NCBI RefSeq assembly: GCF_015832195.1
Contig: NC_052016.1
Span: 34,741,129 to 34,805,128 of the forward strand
Reading direction: 5' to 3'
Source: Motacilla alba alba
Lineage: Eukaryota > Chordata > Aves > Passeriformes > Motacillidae
DNA: 64,000 nucleotides
Under the pieces are notes generated by a model. It worked only from the letters and a program-made list of their open reading frames with translations. It made no database searches and was not told the DNA's origin. The position numbers and the translations under genes were made by a program. Positions 1-13,222 of this stretch are shown here, piece after piece (position 1 is the first letter of the stretch; each line of letters opens with the position of its first letter).

Positions 1-3000
1 AATGTAAATGGCTATTTTTAATCAAAATTTCCACATATAGAACTTTGTCTCAACAATTTTTTTTTACTTGTTTCAGAAGTCTATCTATACAAGTAGCACA
101 AAATTCCAAATGGTTTTTTGCCATCATCTTCAAAAGGGTGATGTCTGCACAAGTTAATGAATTGATTTGTTTTATATGATACTATAGTTGTACGATTTCA
201 CTTCCCTATTCACATGTTATAGGAAAACGTGACTATGCTTTTCCTAACTTTGAAAGTTATTTCTATAAATATTTGTAATCACATTTTTGCTTTATAATCC
301 TGTCAGGTAATACAGGTGGTCCAAAAATTCCCAAATAAATTTTAATCCATAATTTTAATATTTGCCTGAGCTTCTGATTTTCATTCTTTACGTCTTTATC
401 CCTTCATTTCCCAGTGCTTTGAGGAGTTGATGTTGAACCATCAACATTTTGCAGTCCGCTACCAGAAGTGAAGTACTGTTGACATCATTTCTGAATCCGT
501 TAAAAGCAGGTTCCCACAGGGCAAATATTGCAGGTGTACAAATTGTTTACAGCTTCTGTGTGGTCAGTGATGATAATAATCATAGGAAAAACAGTCCTGG
601 GAATTACCCATGCAGAGATTTGCTGTTTCATTTTGACAGTGCATTGGTTTTTGGCTGCTGTGTGATCTTTATGCTTGCTAGAAATACAAAGGGCAGTTCT
701 TTTAAAAAATGACCGTGAGTGGCTGAGACAGGTGCTCTTTAGAATGAAATAATAATGATATATAGCATTCATGCAGTCAAACTGTTTTTTCACATGTCAA
801 CCTTTTCCTTATTCTGTTAACTAATTTTGTCAGATCTTACTGTATTACTGATAGCTTGTCATGGAAGAGCTCAGTGTTATGACTCTGTCTTTGCTCTGTT
901 TTCTTTTTCTTTCACTGTACTCCATCTCTAAGGGAACTCTTTCCTTTTCTGAACATGATGTTATTCATAATAGTTGCTGAATGGCTGAGTTTAAAAATGT
1001 TTTAAAGCATGTCCTTTGATTGTGTGTTCCTTTCTTTTCCATGTTGCAGTCATTACTGCTGATGAAAATATTTATATATACATATATGTCTATATCTCAA
1101 TCAAAGTACTTTTTGAATTTATAGAAAAGCATGTTTCATCAATCAGACCTAATTTTAGTTTAACAAAGATTAGAAATAAATTTTCATGTAACAGCTGTAC
1201 AACATGCAGGTACATTAGGCAAAACAATATGCATGGGAAAATACGTATGGAATGGAGCAAGTACTATGAGACTTTTAACTTCAGAATTGGCCTAAATTCA
1301 AAAATGCTGTATCTTGAAGCAATATTCAAGTTTTGTTTCATAAGCACTAAAAGGTTCCTGAACTCAAATAGTCAAAAGTGATTACATTACCTAAGTTATG
1401 CATGTGTTTTATGCTTCAAGTGACTGTGCCAGGGAACTCACTGAGTACATGCCCTTGTATCCTCAGAACGTGGGATGTGTGTAGTTAAGGGAACACTTTT
1501 CTGTTGCACAAGCAGGAAGGACTTTAGCCCATTTGTTTGCTGTATGTTGCCCTCTGGTCTGTAAAGATAAAAGAGATATATGGGGGTGAATCAGGACTTG
1601 TTCAGGATTGACATCTGTCATACTTCAGAGTTTTCCTGGAGCCAGTGCAAATTTTGGCAGTCTATACTTCTCTTTAAAAGGTTGAGCAAGCTACATAATT
1701 CCCCCAATAACCTTTTGCAGACAGAAGAGGATTCCACATCCTCAGGTTCTTAAACAATTCTTTTTAACATTCACAGAAGCAAATCCTTCAGAATTTTTTT
1801 CTAACCTCTTGAGGCAGAGCATTCTTATCTTGCCATTTTTTATTATAGTTCGTCTTGCTTTTCATCACTCTACAGGATTTAAGTAAAGCAAAGATTTTAG
1901 TTAGCTGAACTAACTAAAAATCTGATTAAATTCTGGCTCAGGATTTTATGAACAAGATCATATTTTCCACCTGATTATTTCTTGTCTTTTTTCCCCCTGA
2001 TGGCTACTTTTTACAGAGTCTCTTCACCTGTTTAAATTTTCCTTAACTAATTTTTTTCACTTTTTTTTTCTTTTAAGTGTGAGTAGAGGTGACTCAGAGG
2101 ATGTATGGGCAAATGAAAATGGTGTCCATCTGAGGAAATGCTTGTTGAACTCCTAGGGATGGCATATCTTGCTTCAAAACTACTCATGTCTGTTTTCTGA
2201 GATCTCACCCAGCATAGCACTTGATTGGGGTCCACTAAGGGACTCTGATATTTTTCTTTCCTTTTCTCTTGTTGCTTCAAAACCTGTTAAATCTGTAAGA
2301 CTTGTGTCTCAGCCCTACAGCACAGTATTTCTGTAACACATGACAAAGGATGTGTCTTTCAAGCTCCAGTGTGTGGTAGGAATGTATGCAGTGGTATTTG
2401 AGGATGAAAAGCCTTTGGGACAGAGCTGGAAGACTGTACAGGGAAGAAGAACCCAAACCAGGCACAACATTTTCACATTGTATATGGAGAGTGCTGCATG
2501 GAATATTCCTCCTTCTGCACAACTCCCTGGTTAGGCCTTGGTGTGTGCTAAATGCTTCTCTTCAAAACAGCCTGGAAGCTGAGTAACAATTACATCACAT
2601 GGATAATCATGGAATCTGCTCCTCACTTTGCTCCCGGGGATTATTTTACTTAGCAAAGTAGATGCAGTAGTCTGCCTTCCAACTGCTCCTTACAGTCTGG
2701 ACTAGTTCCACATTCATCTATTGCATTTCTATTCCCTTGGATTTAAACACCAGACAGAAATGCATTTGATGACAGTTGTCAAATCAGGCAGTCTGGCTAC
2801 TTAAAGGTACCTACTGAATTACCCAAGAGCTGTGTCAACTGTGGCAAAGCCACTGAGGTCTTTTTCTGGAACCAGGCATCTTAGTTAAAAACTCTGTTCA
2901 TGGCTTGTCAGCCAGCTGCTGCTGTCCAGAATGAATGTTTTATTTTTCAAGCATTAAATTACTAAAGACACCAATACAGTAACATGAAATATTATGCAAG

Positions 3001-3265
3001 ATATCTGTTATGCATATATTTAATGATCTTTGCTACTCTTCCTGTCTTCCCACATTGTCAGTGAAGTATCATAGTAATAAATGAATATGTGATATTTATT
3101 AATTTCTTATTACCTTGTAAGTAAGACATAAATCTTGATGTAGAGACATAAAATGCACAATTCACCCTTTTTCACTTACTTCTTAAATCTGTAAGAAAAA
3201 TTGCTTCTTTTTTTGAGTTAAACTGTCAGGAATGGCTTTCTCAGATTACAGAACTCTTTGGTAGG

Positions 3266-3358
3266 TTTTTTTTTGTTGTTGTTGTTTGTTTGCATTCTTT
3301 TTGTTGTTGTTGTTTGTTTGGGCTCTTTTTTGTTTGGTTTTGGGTGGGTTTTCTTTTT
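3266..3358 (+). repeat. G/T-rich low-complexity tract (GTT/GTTT)n
   Basis: Runs of T are interspersed with G in GTTGTTGTTGTTTGTTTG units, occurring twice and separated by a few other bases. The tract is low complexity. The same kind of sequence recurs at 37083-37164 and 43495-43533, and its complement at 37362-37511. It may be decayed retroposon tail or slippage product. I see no coding role; the open frame across it is compositional. Confidence 0.7.
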
Positions 3359-6300
3359 TATGCAGATTTATAGACAATAAGCAAATCATGCCCTCCATGT
3401 CAGTGTTTTGTGTGACCATGCAATCTGTGGTTTGGGGACTGGGACAAGGCAGTAGGAAGCCTCGTAAGAATGTTTTTCTCTGAACCCAAGGAAGGGCATG
3501 GTTCCATCATCATGCAAGGCTCTTGTGTGATGTAGCATCATAAGTGTTCTGTGGCTCAGTGCTAAGTGTGACTCACTGTTTAACAGTGCTTAGTGTTGAC
3601 ATCTTTAAAGCAGCAGTCATCCCTTTCTAACTTACAAATGCCTGCTGAAACAGAAACACAATAATGCAAGAACTGCATAGCAAAATCCTGTGACCTGCAT
3701 TATGTGAAAGATAAACTTATCCCCTTTTGCCTTAACAGACTGATATGGATCAGTTTCTTCTTAATGTAATCATTAACAAATCATCACACACAAAATTAGG
3801 AAGGCTATTGCATTTTCCAGTCATTTGTTCATATGGCTTTTGAAGATGCTCCAAAGGTTCTACTGGCAAGTAATTTAATTAGGTGAAACTATTTCCTTTG
3901 CTGTTTCCGAGCAAGATATTATCAAATTTAACAGCACCAAAAATATGCTCTATAACTTGATATATAAAAATTACCATGCTTCAAACTGAAGCTGAATTAT
4001 TTTTGCTCCTGGTTTCAGAATGGCCTTTTGAAATTCTCTTTAGACCTTTTGTTTTTCTGTAGCTTAGAGTTTAAAACTACTATCATTCCTTGAGGTTCTT
4101 AGATTCTAAGAGTGAAAGCTATCACACAGTTGCTGAGTGCAAACTTGCAGGCAAGCTGCAATAAATCAGGGCATTACTTAGAATTATCCTGACTCAAGGG
4201 AACATTTAAAGGTTCTCTTGATGAGTTTATGTACAATGAATTGACCATTGTTCATATACCTGTTTCCAAATGGCAATATTATATCCAGTAAAGGATTTAA
4301 GTTAGAGACACTGGCAGGATAGTTTTTATTGTTATAGTAGGTACAGAACTTAATTCAGGAAGCAATGTATTTAAAATAAAACATTGTCATGCTTGTTTCT
4401 GCCACTGTAATTTTACCTCTTTCATTTGGAAATATTCTAGAGGAGGTCTTTAATTACTTGAATGTACAGTATTTTTTCTGCAGGATCCTTAATGCCATTA
4501 AACTTAGCTAATGGATTTGTTAGGGATAAGCTATCCGTTCAGTGGTTCTACAAACATCATTTGTGTTCTTGCCTCTATCATAGTTTCTGTCCTGTGTTCA
4601 GTTGTGAAGAATACACTCGTAAGGGTTTTTTTCGTATTTCTTTTTAAATAATTTGTTGCCATCAGAACAAGCTTGCTGCTACTGTAGTGCTGCCAAATGG
4701 ATTCCCAGGTATGCATCTGGCATGCGTATTGTCCTGCAGCCCAAAATATCTTGGTGGAGTTACTGCTGTTTTCTGTTTGAATAGCATTTGGTTCTGGATG
4801 AGCTTTGAACATATTAAAAGATGAGATAATGAGATTGCTGATATCTGTTGAAGAATAAAGAGTGCAGCAATCAGCTATGTTCAAACCAGTATGTTCTGGC
4901 CAGTAGCCTCCTACCCACCAAGGAGCAAGGGAAGCTTCTAACTTCACTTGCATACCATTCATGACCCAGTTTGATCTCCCAAGAAATTATACTCCATGTT
5001 GCCAGCAGAGAGAATGAGGAGAGGGTTTATGCAGGGAAGCACAGCAGCAGTAATTTAGACTGGTAGCCAAGCACAGCTATAATAGAAACCCTGACCCAGA
5101 CTTTTGAAAGCATTATTTTGGGAGAGTGGTAATCTTAATTACTCAGGTATCCCTGAGTTCTTGTCCTGTTCTATTTGTCTTTTTTAATTCAATAGATTTT
5201 GTTTGCTTAAATATCTTTGATTGCCACTTCCCTACCCTGACACCTCCAGAGAGTGGTGAACATTGCTCCCATTCATAAGAAGTTTCTGGCCAGGACATTA
5301 CACTAATGTTCTAATGTAAAAAGATAGAAGAGGAAAAAAAAAAGGTTGATCACTGTGTATTTGTTTGAGGCGTATTCTTAGAAGCACTGGTAGCATAGCT
5401 CTTGCATCACTGCCTTGTTCAGGAGCTAAGAGGAAGGCACTATCAAGATTTGTACATTAATGAATATTCTTGATTCAAGCATCCTCAAAGATCAGTGCTT
5501 GTAAGCGTATGATACGTGGCATCATGTGCTGTGTATCCTCCAATCTGTTTCATGCAGAAACACCATAAATTCAAACTTCTGCAATTTGAATTTCAAAGTA
5601 TACGGTTACATGTGCAAAAGGCAACCTGGTATAATATTGTGTAAGGGTGACATTGACATTTAGATACTCATTTATTGAAAGTGGTATCCTAAAAGACTGA
5701 GAAGGAAAAAAAACTTATTCGAGTGGAAACAGTAGCAGAATAGAACTAGCAAACCTATTTGGAAATATCTTCACCTCGCTGAAATGTGAGGATAAATCAT
5801 CATTTTGGAAAGGTATGTAGATGAAATATAAAATGGATATTTGCAGTTTTACAAATTATAGCATTTTATGTTTCTTTTCAAAGCATGAAATTGTTATCCC
5901 TGATCTTTCTCCTCAAAGAAGTTAAATAAGAAAGGACAATGATGGTTCCAAAGATAGGCAGCATGATTAAAACCCACTGACTTATGGTTTATATAAATGC
6001 AAAAATGGCAAATGGGCATTTTTGGACTGCAATAAACTGCCTGAATTATTAAATAGCTGAGGAATGAAAATGAGCAGAATTTTGGCAGGCGTCTTAAAAA
6101 TCTCATGCAGAGTTTGCCTTTTCCTTAATTGCTGCTCTTTCTAAGGGAAAAATGCATAGATTGTAATAATTTGTTTCATCTTTTTAGGTTATCTCATTGT
6201 TATTATTAAAATGAGCTCTCAAAACACAACATTCCAAGATTGCAAAAATCTGTAGATTGGTCTGCCCTTTTCTGCTTTCATAAATAAACTAGAAATCAAG

Positions 6301-7575
6301 AAGGCACAAATTCTCATCTCTCTTCTTCCTTTGATTTGTTATTACCATTTTCTTTCACTCTGCAGTCCTAGGCTTTGTTGACCATATTTAATTACCCTCT
6401 CTCAAAGGTAGAATTATTGGGGCTTAAAATGTCTGCCCATAGTTGTGTTGGAATGTTGAATCCTTTTGCACACCAGCAACAGAGATGGGTTCACAAATGA
6501 TGTTTCACCTTACGTTTACATCACCATGGTGTGGTGTACATCAGAGCAGGTGCTCTCCGAAGCACAAGTGGGATGCTGCAGTGGCAGTGGGACAGAATAG
6601 GTATTTGGTGGTGTTGGAGAAAAACATGGAAAAGGAGCCTTGAAAGTCTAGAAAATTAGGATTCCACTTTTGAATAGTTTCTTTATTTCTTTAGTGCTTC
6701 AAAATGAGAGAAAAGGAAATGTGAACAGATCTTCTCTCCTACATGCATGGCATATGCAATTAGACATTGTAGATTTATGTCAAGCATCAGTATAGTCAGC
6801 TTTGCTCATGGTATCTTTGCTTTCCAGGTTAAAAAAAACCCAACAACATTCTATTTGCTAACCTGTGGACATATTTCCTGAATAAGAATTTTATGCACTT
6901 TTCCTGTGTACATCAATAAAATTACCAATAAGAAATATGGATTAGGACAAAATTCAGAGAACTTGGATTCCTTTTACCACACATACTTTTTGCAAACTGC
7001 GTCATATCAGTATATCATTTAGAGGTATTTGGTCTATAAACCATTATTGCTGCAGAAACTGAGTTCACACTGTTTCTGACTACAGAAATTCTTAGATCAG
7101 TAGACAAAGAAAACTGAACTTGCTTAGCTCTAAAAAATCAGATTGCTTTTTAAATTGTCTACGAACATAATGTGAAGTGTATAATTTTAGGCTTATAATT
7201 TGAGAGTTGGGGCAATTCTTGCCCTTTCTGGTCTAACAAAGGACAAAAAAGACATAAATGCTTCCACAAGGATTAGTTTGTGTTGATGCTATTGATCTGG
7301 TTCCTCTTGTGACCAAAGGTCATGCTGACTGCCAGAAAGAGAAAGTGGCTGAGAAAAAGACCACTGACTTAGAGGAGGTTGTTAGTAGGGGTGATTCAGT
7401 AAATATTGTCCTTTTAGCTGCAAGATGAGCTGCCATTTCTGCAGAAATTGTTGTTTCTGTTTTATTTTGCTGAGTTCAAAAGGCCAATTCTGAGTGCTGA
7501 ATCAAACAACGGGAATAATGTAAGGTTTAGAAGAAGTCCAGATTTCCAGTATAGAAGGGATATTCTGTCAATTGA

Positions 7576-8231
7576 AGGGATGCCATCCCAGCAGACCTGG
7601 GCAAGCTTGAGAAGTGGGCCCATGAGAACCCTGTGAAGTTCTAAAAGGTCCAAGTGCAAGGTGCTGCCCCTCGGTGAGGGCAAGCCTAGACCTGAGCACA
7701 GACTGGGACATGAACTCATTGAGAGCATTACTGTTGAGAAGGACCTGGGGGTTTTGGTGGATATTAAAATGGGACCAGAGGAGGCCACAAAGATGATCAG
7801 GTGGCTGGAGTATCTCACATCAGGAGAGGCTGAGACAGCTGGGGTTATTCAACCTAGAAGAGAGAAGGCTCTAGGAAGCCTTCCTTATAGCAACCTTCCA
7901 GTATGTGAAGGAGGCTTATAAAATAGAGGGAGAGTGAGTTTGTACACAGACAGACTGTGGTAGAATAAGGAAGAATAATTTTAAACTAAACCAGAAGAGA
8001 TTTAGATTAGATGCTAGGAAGAAATCCTTTACTGTGAAGGTGATGAGGCAATGGAACAGGTTGCCCAGGGAGGTTGTGGATGCTCCATCCCTGGAAGTGT
8101 TCAAGGCTAGGTTGGACGTGGCTTTGAGCAATTTTTCTAGTGAAAGGTGTCCCTGCCCATGGCAGGGGGCTTGGAACTAGACGACCTTTAAGGTCTCTTA
8201 CAACCCAAGGCATTCTAGGATTGACTCTATG
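7576..8231 (+). mobile_element. CR1 LINE 3' end (5'-truncated, internally deleted)
   Basis: This is a non-LTR retrotransposon fragment of the avian CR1 family, in the same orientation as the host gene. Its start resembles the C-terminal part of the CR1 reverse-transcriptase ORF ('gaagtgggccc', then a frame reading E-K-D-L-G-V-L-V-D at about 7736-7762). The later part matches the CR1 3' UTR: 'ggaacaggttgcccaggg', 'ctggaagtgttcaaggctag', 'gtccctgcccatggcagggg' and 'ggaactagacgacctttaag', ending near 'cattctagg'. Between 'ttggtggatatt' and 'gaccagaggaggccacaaag' about 200 bases of the usual element appear to be missing, so the copy is both 5'-truncated and internally deleted. It cannot encode an active protein. 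Element boundaries are approximate. Confidence 0.93.
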
Positions 8232-8310
8232 GTTTATATGTAAGTGTAAGTGCAAGTGTGTAGATATAGGTATATATATCTACATACGCATATACATATA
8301 TGTATGTAAT
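8232..8310 (+). repeat. AT/GT-rich microsatellite abutting the CR1 3' end
   Basis: Directly after the CR1 tail the sequence becomes imperfect short repeats: 'gtaagtgtaagtgcaagtg', then 'gatataggtatatatatc', then alternating 'cgcatatacatatatgtatg'. CR1 elements end in short tandem repeats, and microsatellites commonly grow from such tails, so this probably started from the insertion. That origin is inference. Confidence 0.6.
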
Positions 8311-11039
8311 TCAAAGGCTGGCTTTTAATTCTAAGGATTTGGCACCATTTGAAAAGGAATTAAGAAGGTATTAAGCGAGATAAGCTTCATTCAAACCTTG
8401 TGTTAATTTATGGGGTGGGATCTGAAGACCAGAACAAGGACAATGAAACTGACATTGTCAGTTTTCTTGAGGCTATCTACACAGTTCAGTTTTTCATTCT
8501 TTTCTATATCCACATGTTGCAAGAGGGGAAAAAGAAAGGTCTAGACAATTCTTGCTGTCTTTTATGAATAAACTACTGTGCATTCCTGGATTTCTTAGAA
8601 ATTTTTTAACTTTCTTTGTCCTCCTCTAGGATTTTCTGATGTCTGGTCATTGTAATTCCATGTTGTTTCTAAGGTCTCAGGTGTGTAAATAGAAGAGCTT
8701 TCACTGTAAAATTCTTCTTTAGGCTAGCAACATATATGTAAATTTCAGTCTGACATAGAGAGTCAGTAGTTCAGAAACAAAATTTCATAGACTAGGTATT
8801 GTTTATTCCTTACTGGCTTTTTTTGAGTTTTTGATCAGCATTCTGCTCACTCTGCTTTTAGCTGTTTCAGGAAAATGCACATACACTGTCTGTATAGTGT
8901 GCTTCAGTAACTTTCATGTTACCCTCATCCTTTCAGATTTTTGGCTCACCTTTTTTTTAAAAAAGTTTCTTGTATTCTTTCAGTATTTTCTGAGGTTCAG
9001 CTTTTACCAGAATTTGTATTATTGGTTTTCCCACACATTGTGAAATCTTTGTTTATTGTGGGTGGGAGGTGACCACATCAGCACTGTAGAACCAGTTTCA
9101 TAGTATCAGTTCTGCTAAAAACTGAGTCTCCAGAGCTATGAAAGTGGTCTCTGAAAAATCCAATGACTGCTGCATCTGCAGAGAAGCAGCACTGAAAACT
9201 TACTGCAGGGTGAGTCAGATGAAACACAATGAAAGAACATTTTAGCGATTTCCAGAGTTTTGCAATTATTGAGAGTGACATTGACATTTTTCGAAATAAA
9301 CGTTGTGTCTCTGGAGATTGCCTATACAAGCATTATGCATTGTGCAGCCTCACTTAAGCTATCTGGAAGCTTTAAATGTTCCATGGTCTTCATTTGTCCT
9401 CTGTAAAAGAATAAATGTGACTGAGGCTGTGTTTTCATTCTCTGAGCAGACATTGACTATGTGCCAAATGCAGAAGTAAGTAAGTTTGCTTACCTGTAGA
9501 CTTTTTTCCAAGCTGTGTGGCATTTCATTTTATTTTCTAGAACTTTATAAGAAACATCTTCCCAACACCAATCCATAAGAAACTGAAATGGGCATATGGA
9601 GGGTCTAGGGTTCACTACCTGTTTTGGAGGAGCAAGTTCTGTGAGATCTCAACAGCTCTGCTTACACTTGACTCCTAGAGAGTCACAGTTCATGACTGAC
9701 AAATCAGGATGAGCCTCTTACTCACAGGATGAGAGAGTGGGCACTGTGCAGGGAGGGCTCTAATTCTGGCAGAAGTGCATGGGCTTATGGCTGAAGGATG
9801 AAGCATGCAGGTGCTGAGGCTCATAAATTGTCTAGGAGAAAGGAAGCGCCGTCAGGATTGGGTACCTTTCACAGTTAAATGGAGAATTTTGGTATGTGCC
9901 TCATAAAGAATAGATGTATTACATAGTTACGTTATCAATGCAGCATTCTTCAGATTGGAGACTGATCTACAGACCTTAATGGACACGAATGGCCTTAAAT
10001 ATGGTAAAGTGAAAAACATTTATCATTAACAGCTCAGAGATTATGTGTAGTTAGTTGATTTAAAATATATTCAAAAATCAGTTTATGTTTATAAAGTGGT
10101 AGAATATATATAGTACTGTTCTAACACTACTGAAAAGATAACCCCCCTCACCAACATAAGTACATGACTTTTAGATCTGGGTTAGGTAAGGATCATGATC
10201 AGCAATGTTCCCTCAGACTTCAGCCTAGAGCTGTAGAAAAATGCTACAGCTTGACATTTGCATAGTTAGCCGGTGTTTTTAGGGAGGCCAGGCCTAAAGT
10301 GAAGATGGAATATTTTCTGTAGCTTCTCAGTATGTTACCTTGCTTTGCTCTGTGGAGTGAAAATGTCTGAATATTCTTGTTTTCCTCTTCTCTCTACTGC
10401 ATTATTCCCACTTCCCTTTTAGGAATCCATGGAAGTTTTCACGTAGTGTCAGAATAACTTCTGTTTAATTATCTCTCTTTCATTCTGAAGAAATAAGCAC
10501 AGTGAGCTATTTTACCAAAACTGAAATAAAGAGAAACTGCCCGTTTATAGTGAAATAAATTGCAGCCTTTGTTATTTTAATAAGAAGTATTTATCCAGTT
10601 ACAGAACCACATTAATATTTTCTGATTATATAAATTACAAGATATTCCACATTTTAAAGTACAAATAGCAATAGTGGCAACCACTGAAAATTTACAACTA
10701 ATTAACTTACAAATTATTACTGTAGACCGAACTATAAAAGATCACAGCTCTTATGCCGCAACAAACAATCACTGTATTTTCCTTTTACAGATTTACATAT
10801 CGTTTATTAAAATAGTCTTGAATTTTCAAAATATTGCTGGTTTTACTGCCTTATTTATGTAGTATATTGTGTATGCTATGTATATGGTGTATAATTTTCA
10901 TGTGTCAGACATTGTTCTTCTAGTGTTGGTACCTCCCAGATACCTTAAAGGGAATATGCCTTTCATAGGAATCTGGCCACAAACCAATTGTCACTGAAAA
11001 CTGGAGTTTCTAACATATAGATTTGGTACATACACATAA

Positions 11040-11125
11040 GTGTGTAATTGTATTTTGTTTATACATATATATTGTATTTATATTTGTGTGTGTAGATATA
11101 GATATAGATATATTTATATATAAGC
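11040..11125 (+). repeat. AT-rich simple repeat (TA/GATATA)n
   Basis: An imperfect run of 'tacatatatattg', 'gtgtgtgtagatatagatat' and 'atatttatatata'. Low complexity; no other signal. Confidence 0.6.
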
Positions 11126-13157
11126 TGTAATGACCAAGAGTGTTCTGCATATTGAGTAAGACAGATGGCTTGATAGATTGAAAGCTATATGTGTATAAGG
11201 ACAATTCAAAATAAATAGTTATCTATAGAATCTGATGAAATCTCTTGGTTTACCTCCAGATACATAATCTGTGAAGAATGGAAGATAATTTTCTGTAAAA
11301 AATTCAGCCAGTTGGAAAAAAAACATCAAAACATGGAGGTCAGGAAAAAAATTCCTAGTTTTTAGTAATATAAAATAAGTATCTAAGATGCTCTTTGAGG
11401 ATAAGTATGTTTAGTTAAACTGAGTCTTTCTGAGTCTAGGAAATAAAGATATCAAAATAGTATTGTGATTATGTATAGCATGCTTTAAAGCATATTTGTG
11501 CATGCCAGATATTGTAGTTTTATAATTATATCCAGCTGTCTTCAGAGCTTTACTTCATCAATTTTTTGTTAAAGCCAAGGAAAATAATAAATCACTATAT
11601 AACAGTACATTTTTAAGAACAGCTTATTAATCATGGGAATAATGCCATAAAAATATCATGTGACAACAAAAATAACTGTTGGAAAGACTTAATGCATGAC
11701 ATAAGTGAAAATATAAAAAATATCCCATATGCTTCTCCAAGTTCTTTTCAGATGCCAAATAACAAAATTATGAATTATCTGGGTCAGCTGAAAGAGAGGT
11801 CTTCCATTTGCCTTATTGTGGCTCCATTTACACTCCTTGCTGGCTGGCTGGATCTCTAAGGCAAAGCTGATATCCCTGGTTTGCTGTCAAATCCTCTTAG
11901 CCAGGGGAAGTTTCCAGTTGTTGAGGAGGGAAGAGTAAGGAGTAGAAAACAACGCTCCTGGGAGCTTGGTGTGCAGGCAGCTCTGATGGAAGACAAAAAT
12001 GAGACCTTTTGTAGGTGCCAAAGAGGAACCATCCAGGGGTGATGTGCCCCTTTGCAGGTGTGCAGTGTGGAGGTTTCTTCTTGTTAACTCGTTTTTGGAG
12101 CAACCTCACTCCCAACACACCTGAGTTTTCATCCTTCCCCATGTTTTGGTTTGTGCCCTGACAAGAGCTCATGTCAATGATCCCTAGCCCTTGCGGAACT
12201 CTGGAGGTTGCCCACTTGGGGGAAAAGAAGGAGGTAGCTCTTCTGAAATGTGTGATCATGGCAGGGCCAAGGGGCAATGTTTCTTCTGTGATCAGGATGG
12301 AGAATATGCAGGAAGCTCGGAGGCAAGGCTGTGTTGTGTTCTCTCGCTCCACTCTGGGGAAATGTCTGAAGAAGTGCTTTGTGCTTTCCACAAATGTAAG
12401 ACTCTCTTTACTGCTGTCTTAGAGTAGCTTTGCATAATTCAATAGATCTCTTCCTACTCAGTGGCCACCTCCTTTTGCTCCCTTATCTTCTTGCTTTAGG
12501 CAAATGTGGCCTGAAGGATTGGAAGAACTCCTGCTCTTCCTTATCTTTTATGATTACAAAATTCTCTGCAGGTTTGTCCTGAGTTCCCTACAGATTCAGG
12601 CTTTTAAGCAAATTAGTCTTAGTCTCACAGTCTTTGTCACCAAGCAGAGTCTTCACAGATTGTGTCAATTTTTGCTTCAGTGACCTTTTTATTATGCACT
12701 TGTGGAACAGATTCTGGATCATATTCTGTATCAGACATCAGAACTTAGGAGACTAATTTAAATATGAGGTGACAAACTTTCCTATTTGTGTCATTTCAAA
12801 TGTACTTTTTCATAAGTTATTAAAAAGGCTAGTTATTGGGTTAAGAGTGTTTTAGTCTGAAAAAGTGATTTTTCCTGATTTTTTGCTTTTCTGCTTAAAA
12901 AAACAAAACAATCACAGCAGCCAGTTTTGGGGAATGTATGCTCTGAAAAATGTTTTTCAGTCTCTTCTGACTTCTGTATTTGTGCTGGTCAACAACCAAA
13001 TGACATCAACCTGTGAAATACAAATACGCTTTCATGCTGTATGAGAGGTGATGATAATTCAGATTACAAAAATAATGCTGTTGCCTACCTGACATAGTAT
13101 GTGCGGGGTTTTGTCCACTTGAAATCTTCCTCTTTTTTTTTTTTTAAATGCACTTTA

Positions 13158-13222
13158 TATAGTTAGATTTATAGTTTGTATAGTTTGATTTATAGTTTGT
13201 ATAGTTAGATTTTTATGTAGTT
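13158..13222 (+). repeat. 21-bp tandem repeat, about three copies
   Basis: The unit 'tatagtt(a/t)gatttatagtttg' starts at 13158, 13179 and 13200; the third copy is partial and diverges after 'tatagttagattt'. It follows a run of 14 or more T at 13131-13145. This is a local minisatellite in intronic DNA. Confidence 0.8.

Noticed and set aside
9450..9475. Micro-exon-like 26 bases between 'tctctgagcag' and 'gtaagt'
   Set aside because: The splice-like borders are short and common by chance, 26 nt would shift the frame, and the peptide matches nothing in tomosyns.
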